Shown here in pieces: positions 1 through 5,290 of a DNA stretch of 15,362 bases. The stretch is from UBA3263 sp964586765 (GTDB taxonomy: Bacteria > Bacteroidota > Bacteroidia > Bacteroidales > Muribaculaceae): positions 1-15,362 of the forward strand of contig CAZPHN010000044.1 in the NCBI GenBank assembly GCA_964586765.1. Reading direction: 5' to 3'. Below the pieces are notes generated by a model. It was not told where the DNA came from. It searched no databases and worked only from the letters and a program-made list of their open reading frames with translations. Made by a program: the position numbers and the translations under genes. The first letter of the stretch is position 1; the number at the start of each line of letters is the position of its first letter.

Positions 1-1
1 C

Positions 2-58
2 GTTGCTCGTTCTACTGTGATGGGCACATGCCAGAGCCTCGATTCGTGGGACGAGTAA
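2..58 (+). CDS. Possible C-terminal tail of an upstream gene (partial)
   Basis: Frame 2 is open from the left edge for 18 codons and ends at TAA 56-58, giving a tail that finishes ...CQSLDSWDE. This is a plausible hydrophilic C-terminus and its base composition resembles the core genes rather than the A+T-rich gene that follows. It is too short to identify and an open frame of this length can arise by chance. The sequence to the left of the window is needed to confirm it. Confidence 0.25.
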   Translation, partial: VARSTVMGTCQSLDSWDE

Positions 59-66
59 CAGATACA

Positions 67-114
67 GACTCTCACGCTCTTTTTTTATTCTTTTCATTGC
101 CAAAGGGGAGAGTC
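67..114 (+). repeat. Inverted repeat in the leader of the first lipoprotein gene
   Basis: GACTCTC at 67-73 is matched perfectly by GAGAGTC at 108-114, with a 34-base loop that contains a T-rich run (78-96). A transcript could fold here just upstream of the lipoprotein start, or the T run could end transcription of the upstream gene. The stem is only 7 bp and the loop is long, so chance is a real possibility. I found no TAnnTTTG promoter in 1-136. Confidence 0.2.
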
Positions 115-136
115 ATGCGGCAAAAAAATTGTGCCA

Positions 137-1039
137 ATGAAATATAATTTCATCTCTCGGTTAGCGATATTTTTATCTATAACCGTTCCAGCTTTAACCT
201 CGTGTGGCTCAAAAAATTCATTACTTGTTTCACAAGTTGGTTATCAAAGTATCCGAACCTCCTTTACACAACCAAAAGAGATTCCGAGTGATGCAAAAAT
301 TGCGGTTCAATACTTTTTCAATCCCTCGGGAGAAATGTTGGCGGTGGTTTATAATCGCACTGATAAGATTCTAACGATTGATCAGACTAAGTCGTTTCTG
401 ATTAATACAACAGGTAACTCACAATCCTATTTTGATCCGGCTACTTATACGTCAACTTCGGGTACGATTAATACTGAGACAAACGGGACATCTGTAAATC
501 TTGGCGCAATTTCCAGCGCATTCGGCATTAGCGGAGCAATCGGCACAATGCTAAGCGGCATTACAAACTCCTATAGTACTACGACGGGGTCATATTCTTC
601 ATCATCAATATCAATTCAGGATCAGCCACAGGTTCGAGTCGGGCCTCACGGAAAAATGATTATGTCAAAACAATTTAAGATTGACCGTCTAACCGATGGC
701 GAGGGAATAAATTCCTATGTAGATGTCGATTTTAAGAACTCACCCTTGCGATTCAGCGTATGCATCACCTATTCATTTGAAGACGCAGCTGAAGAAAAAA
801 TAGTAACAGACTTCTACGTTAACTCAACAATTAATGAAAAGGTTAACGGAGGCAGGGTAAATGAAGCTTTTATGAATATTTATCGCAAAAAACCTGATGC
901 TGCAGCTGAATTTGCCTATACAATGAGGGTATACACGAATCTTCCTCAAACGGGGATTGAAAGTTGGTTTGGTGAGAATATTATAAAAAATAATATTTAT
1001 GACCGATTCGCTCAGGGAGCTCTAATTGATTATAAGTAA
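137..1039 (+). CDS. Lipoprotein of unknown function
   Basis: Predicted 300-residue lipoprotein that I do not recognise. The N-terminus has two basic-flanked residues, a hydrophobic stretch and a lipobox L-T-S-C with the lipidated Cys at residue 23. I chose ATG 137 over GTG 131 because the signal peptide then starts MKYNF and the usual n-region is kept. The residues after Cys (GSKNS) lack the acidic cluster that exports lipoproteins to the surface in Bacteroidetes, so a periplasm-facing location is more likely. Residues about 30-90 and 165-295 read like beta-strand-rich globular sequence. Between them, about 93-160, lies a Ser/Thr/Gly-rich low-complexity stretch around a small hydrophobic segment. 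The gene is A+T-rich and uses codons such as AAA, AAT and ATT far more than the genes after the tRNA. It ends 5 bp before the next lipoprotein gene, suggesting one transcript. The lipoprotein call is firm; the function is unknown. Confidence 0.8.
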   Translation: MKYNFISRLAIFLSITVPALTSCGSKNSLLVSQVGYQSIRTSFTQPKEIPSDAKIAVQYFFNPSGEMLAVVYNRTDKILTIDQTKSFLINTTGNSQSYFDPATYTSTSGTINTETNGTSVNLGAISSAFGISGAIGTMLSGITNSYSTTTGSYSSSSISIQDQPQVRVGPHGKMIMSKQFKIDRLTDGEGINSYVDVDFKNSPLRFSVCITYSFEDAAEEKIVTDFYVNSTINEKVNGGRVNEAFMNIYRKKPDAAAEFAYTMRVYTNLPQTGIESWFGENIIKNNIYDRFAQGALIDYK

Positions 1040-1044
1040 ATGTT

Positions 1045-2037
1045 ATGAAAATGAAAAGTGAAAAGTTAATTATCATGCTGGCTACAGCGTTGATTTTATC
1101 CGGCTGCTCCGTTCCTAAGAGTTCTTTTGTGATTACCGTTCCTCAAAATACCAAAATAGAATGGAAAGAGCAAGAACAAACAAATAATGACATTAAAATA
1201 ACGGTTCCAGCAAACGAATATGTTGGATTTCTTGTTGCAACCGACCCAAGAGCAGGTCTCAGAGTGCCTTTCGGAGTTGATTATAAACGTAAGGTGTACA
1301 ATGGAGATGGTGTAATGACCGGATTCGGAATCGCTACGGCAACTGGTGGTGCGGTTTTATCTTTAGCGGGGCTGTGTTTAGCTAAAACGGATGGTGATCT
1401 TGCCGTAGGAATTGGACTTCCCGGACTTGCAACTGTTGCTGGAGGTATGCTTCTAACTACATCAGGGGTTCAACATAATAATCTCGTGTCGCATGACTAT
1501 AAATTCACATATGTTCCGAGACAGCGTATTTCTTTTGATGTAATTTCGCCGATATTGGCACATGTTGATCCCCCGAAAGAAACGCCCACAGACACACCTT
1601 TGCACACATCAAAATCAACAGGTTCATCATATCGTACAAAAACTCCTTCAAAATCTTCCACTTCCTCTAAAAATAAAAAATACCTGCCAACAGACAATGC
1701 CGAGCAGATTAGCGGAACGTATTCCGGCACCTTAAAGATAATGGAAGGACAGGAAACAGTGGAGAGCTATTCCAAGGCTTCAGTAGAATTATTAAAAATT
1801 GATAAGTCAAAGGTAAAGGTTACTATAAAAATCCGAGGAGAAAACTTCTATGATGAAGATGATGTGGACATGATTGCCACGATAATTCCCGAAAAGAACG
1901 GTAACTACATACTAAAACTGGAGAGCAATTCAGATGCCATAATAAAAGTTACTAAAACGAAGGCTCTTAGTATTACACAAAAAATATATGGGCCGAATGG
2001 AGAGCAAGCTGTGCTTTCTTTCACGGGTAATAAATAA
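1045..2037 (+). CDS. Lipoprotein with glycine-rich hydrophobic hairpin and beta-rich C-terminal domain
   Basis: Predicted 330-residue lipoprotein of unknown function. The signal peptide ends in a lipobox L-S-G-C with the lipidated Cys at residue 21; ATG 1051 is an alternative start two codons in. No acidic export signal follows the Cys. Visible parts in order are: a small beta-rich region (about 28-85); two glycine/alanine-rich hydrophobic segments (about 90-112 and 118-140) split by a short polar turn, KTDGD; a further beta-like stretch; a Pro/Ser/Thr/Lys-rich linker (about 176-213); and a C-terminal domain (about 220-330) beginning ISGTYSGTL with alternating hydrophobic strands, which looks like a small beta-barrel or lipocalin-like fold. 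That fold is inference from pattern only. The two hydrophobic segments could insert in a membrane as a hairpin, which is unusual in a lipoprotein. The gene is A+T-rich like its upstream partner and was probably co-transcribed with it. Confidence 0.8.
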   Translation: MKMKSEKLIIMLATALILSGCSVPKSSFVITVPQNTKIEWKEQEQTNNDIKITVPANEYVGFLVATDPRAGLRVPFGVDYKRKVYNGDGVMTGFGIATATGGAVLSLAGLCLAKTDGDLAVGIGLPGLATVAGGMLLTTSGVQHNNLVSHDYKFTYVPRQRISFDVISPILAHVDPPKETPTDTPLHTSKSTGSSYRTKTPSKSSTSSKNKKYLPTDNAEQISGTYSGTLKIMEGQETVESYSKASVELLKIDKSKVKVTIKIRGENFYDEDDVDMIATIIPEKNGNYILKLESNSDAIIKVTKTKALSITQKIYGPNGEQAVLSFTGNK

Positions 2038-2099
2038 TATTGCACTTATCGCCTCAATAAATAATCAATGTGGAATTTTTCGGTTTTTTTGGAGAAAAA

Positions 2100-2131
2100 T
2101 TTGGAGATTACAAAATTACTTTGTAACTTTG
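2100..2131 (+). promoter_or_regulatory. Bacteroidetes-type promoter of the tRNA-His gene
   Basis: The -33 element TTTG lies at 2100-2103 and the -7 element TAACTTTG at 2124-2131, with a 20 bp spacer. This matches the TTTG / TAnnTTTG pattern of the primary sigma factor in Bacteroides. Transcription should begin around 2137-2139, about 14 bases before the tRNA. The stretch 2038-2099 between the lipoprotein stop and this promoter has T runs (2076-2090) but no clear stem, so I call no terminator there. Confidence 0.75.
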
Positions 2132-2151
2132 CAGCCGTAAAAACCGAACAT

Positions 2152-2229
<78 letters not shown>

Positions 2230-2235
2230 AAAGAA

Positions 2236-2286
2236 TTTCTAAAACAAACGCCGGATTCCTGAATTGGTTTCCGGCGTTTTTAGAAA
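2236..2286 (+). terminator. Intrinsic terminator hairpin after tRNA-His
   Basis: ACGCCGGA at 2248-2255 pairs with TCCGGCGT at 2270-2277 across a 14-base loop. The stem continues outward, after a 3-base bulge, with TTTCTAAAA (2236-2244) against TTTTAGAAA (2278-2286). The G+C-rich core followed by a T run (2277-2281) is a standard Rho-independent terminator for the tRNA transcript. It lies only 12 bp before tgt, and 2230-2298 contains no recognisable TAnnTTTG element. tgt therefore may depend partly on read-through of this hairpin, or on a promoter I cannot recognise. Confidence 0.75.
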
Positions 2287-2298
2287 AACGATACTCTG

Positions 2299-3429
2299 AT
2301 GGAATTTACTCTGCAAGCTAATGCGCCCGGAACCGACGCGCGCGCGGGTCTGATTGTGACAGACCATGGTCCGATTGAAACACCGATATTCATGCCCGTA
2401 GGCACTGTCGGTGCAATCAAGGCTGTCCACGTCCGCGAAATGAAGGAAGAAGTAAAGGCTCAGATTATTTTGGGCAATACCTATCATCTGTATCTTCGCC
2501 CGGGCGTCGAAACGCTACGCGCCGCCGGCGGCTTGCACAAGTTCAACGGATGGGACCGCCCCATACTGACCGACAGCGGCGGCTTTCAGGTCTTTTCGCT
2601 GTCTGACAACCGCAAGCTGACCGAAGAAGGCGCGCATTTCCGCAGCCATATTGACGGCTCCAAGCATCTTTTCACTCCGGAAAGTGTCGTTGACATTCAG
2701 CGCATAATCGGTTCGGACATAATGATGGCTCTCGATGAGTGTCCTCCCGGGCAGAGTAGCCGCGAATATGCCTCGAAGAGTCTCGACCTGACCATGCGCT
2801 GGCTGCGCCGCGGATGGCAGCACTTCAAGGAAACCGAACCGCTCTACGGTCATAGCCAGACGTTTTTCCCTATAGTTCAAGGCTGTACATATCCCGACCT
2901 GCGTCGCCGTGCCGCCTCCGAGGTTGCCGAACTCGGAGCCGAGGGCAACGCCATCGGCGGACTGGCGGTAGGCGAGCCCACGGAGGTAATGTATGAAATG
3001 ATTGAAGTGGTCAACGAAATTTTACCTAAGGACCGCCCGCGCTACCTCATGGGCGTAGGCACTCCTGCCAATATCCTCGAAGCGATTGACCGCGGAGTCG
3101 ACATGATGGACTGCGTGATGCCAACGCGCAACGGTCGTAACGGCATGCTCTTTACCGACCATGGCATCATGAATATGCGTAACGCCAAGTGGGCTAACGA
3201 CTTCTCACCCATTCAGGAGGACGGTGCCGCCGAGGTCGACCGCATTTACTCTAAAGCATATCTGCGCCATCTGTTCATAGCTCAGGAAATACTTGCCATG
3301 CAGATTGCGTCAATCCATAATCTGGCGTTCTACCTGAGTCTGGTGCGTCAGGCGCGTGAACACATAATTGCGGGCGATTTTGCCCAATGGAAGGCTTGGA
3401 AGGTCCGGGAGGTGACCCGCCGACTTTGA
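2299..3429 (+). CDS. tgt: tRNA-guanine transglycosylase (queuosine pathway)
   Basis: Cytosolic enzyme of 376 residues, the normal bacterial length. It exchanges guanine-34 of tRNAs with GUN anticodons (Asp, Asn, His, Tyr) for the queuosine precursor preQ1. The TIM-barrel family landmarks are in place: LTDSGGFQVF with the general acid/base Asp92; the GNAIGGLAVGEP loop; GVGTP; and DCVMPTRNGRNG with the nucleophile Asp271. The usual zinc site is degenerate. By spacing, the three Cys of the C-x-C-x2-C ligand set (302, 304 and 307 in the E. coli enzyme) correspond to Gly309, Ala311 and Asp314, while the fourth ligand His340 is kept. The downstream block YSKAYLRHLF is normal, so this is not a frameshift. 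I recall similar replacements in other Bacteroidales Tgt proteins but cannot check. The gene follows one of its substrates, tRNA-His, and overlaps the next gene by 4 bases. Confidence 0.97.
   Translation: MEFTLQANAPGTDARAGLIVTDHGPIETPIFMPVGTVGAIKAVHVREMKEEVKAQIILGNTYHLYLRPGVETLRAAGGLHKFNGWDRPILTDSGGFQVFSLSDNRKLTEEGAHFRSHIDGSKHLFTPESVVDIQRIIGSDIMMALDECPPGQSSREYASKSLDLTMRWLRRGWQHFKETEPLYGHSQTFFPIVQGCTYPDLRRRAASEVAELGAEGNAIGGLAVGEPTEVMYEMIEVVNEILPKDRPRYLMGVGTPANILEAIDRGVDMMDCVMPTRNGRNGMLFTDHGIMNMRNAKWANDFSPIQEDGAAEVDRIYSKAYLRHLFIAQEILAMQIASIHNLAFYLSLVRQAREHIIAGDFAQWKAWKVREVTRRL
3408..3415 (+). promoter_or_regulatory. Strong Shine-Dalgarno sequence before the permease TTG start
   Basis: GGAGGTGA lies inside the end of tgt, 10 bases before TTG 3426, and would pair well with the 3' end of 16S rRNA. 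Most other starts in the window have A+T-rich leaders and no such site. It supports translation of the permease from TTG 3426 by coupling to tgt. The bases also encode tgt codons, so chance remains possible. Confidence 0.5.
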
Positions 3430-4493
3430 TTCTTGACCGCTACATAACCAAGAAGTTTCTCGGCACTTACTGCTTCGCGCTTGCCCTGATTCTGGCAATC
3501 ACGGTGATGTTTGACATCAACGAAAAGCTCGAAGCGTTTCAGAAAGCTCCGCTGAAGGAAATCATCTTTGACTACTTCATGAACTTCCTGCCCTACTTCG
3601 CAAATCAGTTCAGCCCGCTGTTCGTATTCATAGCGGTAATCTTCTTCACGTCGAAACTTGCGGGCAACTCGGAAATCATTGCCATGCTTTCATCAGGCAT
3701 GAGCTACCGGCGGCTGATGCGACCATATATGTTTTCTGCGGCAGTCATAGCTGCAGCCACATTTGTCCTCTCCGCCTACGTCATTCCCCCCGGCAATGTC
3801 AAGATGCGTAACTTCATGAACACCTACGTCAAGGACAAGCGCATCAGTGCCACTACCAATGCCCAGCTCCGCATCAGCAAGGACTGCGTGGCTTATCTGG
3901 GCGACTTCAACACCGTGACCAACCGAGGCACCCGTTTCAGTCTTGACAGCTTTGAAGGTCAACGGCTCAAGTCACGCCTGACGGCAAGCTCAGCCGAATG
4001 GCGCGGCGGCTATTCATGGCGTCTGCGCAACTACGTAGAGCGTAAGTTCGGCGATGAACGCGAAATAATCTCCACCGGCATGGAGCTGGACACCATCGTG
4101 CCTATCCAGCCCCACGACATTGTAATCTCCACAAGCGACCATGAAGCCATGACAACCCCCGAACTCGCCGCGTATATCGAGCGGCAGAGCCAGCGCGGAG
4201 TTGCCAACGTGCGCCAGTTTGAAATTGAATATCACCGGCGTTACGCCTCCTGTGCAGCCGCCTTTATCCTCACAATCATCGGCGTGAGCCTGTCGTCGCG
4301 CAAGGTCAAGGGCGGTATGGGCGTCAACATAGGTATAGGTCTCGTTCTCAGCTTCACCTACATCCTGTTCATGACCCTGACGCAGACCTTTGCCGTCACG
4401 GGCATGACCTCGCCAATGGTAGCCATGTGGATTCCCAACTTTGTCTACGCCATCATCGCGCTGGTACTATACCGCCGCGCCTCACGCTTCTAA
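3426..4493 (+). CDS. LptF/LptG (YjgP/YjgQ) family permease
   Basis: Inner-membrane protein of about 355 residues resembling LptF/LptG, the membrane half of the ABC machine that extracts lipopolysaccharide and passes it to the periplasmic bridge. It shows the family layout: three N-terminal transmembrane segments (starting FLGTYCFALALILAITVMF, then near VFIAVIFF and FVLSAYVIPP), a roughly 150-residue periplasmic beta-rich domain, and three C-terminal segments (FILTIIGVSL, IGLVLSFTYILFM, WIPNFVYAIIALVLY). The start is uncertain. ATG 3387 would add 13 residues (MEGLEGPGGDPPT) unlike the family and overlap tgt by 43 bases. I prefer TTG 3426, which gives MILDRYITKKFLGTY, overlaps the tgt stop as TTGA, and has GGAGGTGA at 3408-3415 upstream. 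No LptB-type ATPase is nearby. Whether it is LptF or LptG cannot be told from the sequence alone. Confidence 0.9.
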   Translation: MILDRYITKKFLGTYCFALALILAITVMFDINEKLEAFQKAPLKEIIFDYFMNFLPYFANQFSPLFVFIAVIFFTSKLAGNSEIIAMLSSGMSYRRLMRPYMFSAAVIAAATFVLSAYVIPPGNVKMRNFMNTYVKDKRISATTNAQLRISKDCVAYLGDFNTVTNRGTRFSLDSFEGQRLKSRLTASSAEWRGGYSWRLRNYVERKFGDEREIISTGMELDTIVPIQPHDIVISTSDHEAMTTPELAAYIERQSQRGVANVRQFEIEYHRRYASCAAAFILTIIGVSLSSRKVKGGMGVNIGIGLVLSFTYILFMTLTQTFAVTGMTSPMVAMWIPNFVYAIIALVLYRRASRF

Positions 4494-4504
4494 TCCGTTC
4501 CGTC

Positions 4505-5098
4505 ATGGCTGACAGCTACCTGACCATATCCGCTCCCGCCACCGCCAAGTTTACGGAAAAAATGAGTCGTTTTCTCGCGTTTGCAGCTCCAGTTCATACC
4601 GTCGAGGAGGCAAAAGAGTTTGTAGCCGGGCTGCAAAAGGAGTATTTTGACGCGCGTCATGTCTGCTGGGCTTGGGTAATAGGGGCGGAGCAGCCCGTAA
4701 GCTACTCCAACGACAACGGTGAACCCTCAGGAACTGCCGGCAAACCTATTTTAGGGCAGATTAACTCCAAAGGACTTAAAAATGTAGTTGTCGCCGTTGT
4801 CCGCTACTTCGGCGGCATCAAGCTCGGTACTCCGGGACTCATCGCCGCCTATCGCGAAAGCGCGCGCCTCTGCCTCGACGAAGCGGAAATCATTGAGCGT
4901 CACCGCGAAGGAGAGCTGACCGTAACGTTCCCCTATCAGGCTATGAACGGAGTGATGCAGATTGCCAAACATCCTGAGGTCACAATCCTGAGCCGCGAGT
5001 TTGACAATACATGTCGCCTGACCCTCCGCGCCCGCGCCGACCTCCTCCCCGAGCTCACCTCCCGCCTGAACGCCCTCGACGGCACCTCCCTCAACTAA
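4505..5098 (+). CDS. yigZ: YigZ/IMPACT family protein
   Basis: Cytosolic protein of 197 residues, close to the usual YigZ length of about 200. The UPF0029/IMPACT signature is clear: SNDNGEPSGTAGKPIL, then VVRYFGGIKLGTPGLIAAYRESA, followed by a C-terminal ferredoxin-like domain (from about residue 135) of the sort found in YigZ. Relatives of the eukaryotic protein IMPACT act on translation-linked signalling; the bacterial role is not settled, with ribosome- or nucleic-acid-related function suggested by the fold. I chose ATG 4505 rather than an in-frame ATG at 4427, which lies inside the permease gene and encodes unrelated sequence. It starts 11 bases after the permease stop, so it is probably the third gene of the tgt operon. 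Family assignment is secure; the function is not. Confidence 0.93.
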   Translation: MADSYLTISAPATAKFTEKMSRFLAFAAPVHTVEEAKEFVAGLQKEYFDARHVCWAWVIGAEQPVSYSNDNGEPSGTAGKPILGQINSKGLKNVVVAVVRYFGGIKLGTPGLIAAYRESARLCLDEAEIIERHREGELTVTFPYQAMNGVMQIAKHPEVTILSREFDNTCRLTLRARADLLPELTSRLNALDGTSLN

Positions 5099-5108
5099 CT
5101 GATGGAAA

Positions 5109-5126
5109 GGCGGCTTCCCAGCCGCC
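5109..5126 (+). terminator. Hairpin after the tgt-permease-yigZ run
   Basis: GGCGGCT at 5109-5115 and AGCCGCC at 5120-5126 form a perfect 7 bp stem with the four-base loop TCCC, 10 bases after the yigZ stop codon. It has no T run after it, so it is not a textbook intrinsic terminator. It may still stabilise the 3' end of the mRNA or act with a termination factor. Confidence 0.4.
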
Positions 5127-5230
5127 GGCAACACACGCATTTACAGCAATTTACAAGCACGCGAGGACGCGTACTTCTCCCAAGCAAAGACACCCCCAAA
5201 ATAGGAGCAACCTGAACCTATCCCATTTCC

Positions 5231-5261
5231 TTGCAAATCAGGATAACTTTTCGTAAATTTG
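5231..5261 (+). promoter_or_regulatory. Promoter of the outer-membrane beta-barrel gene
   Basis: TTG at 5231-5233 and TAAATTTG at 5254-5261 are separated by 20 bp, matching the Bacteroidetes primary promoter. The expected start of transcription is around 5267, giving a short A+T-rich leader of about 24 bases before ATG 5291. Apart from this and the hairpin at 5109-5126, I see nothing in 5099-5290. Confidence 0.7.
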
Positions 5262-5290
5262 CCGCATAATCCACACAATTCCTTTCATTT

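Noticed and set aside
2038..2099. Terminator after the lipoprotein pair
   Set aside because: T runs are present but no convincing stem precedes them.
3387..3425. ATG 3387 as the permease start
   Set aside because: The 13 extra residues are the out-of-frame reading of the tgt C-terminus and do not resemble the family N-terminus, while TTG 3426 has a Shine-Dalgarno site and a 4-base stop/start overlap. Not fully excluded.
5011..5256. Proline/arginine-rich open frame of 81 codons overlapping the end of yigZ
   Set aside because: The composition is that of an out-of-frame reading of a G+C-rich gene, it runs through the hairpin and the promoter of the barrel gene, and it has no domain.
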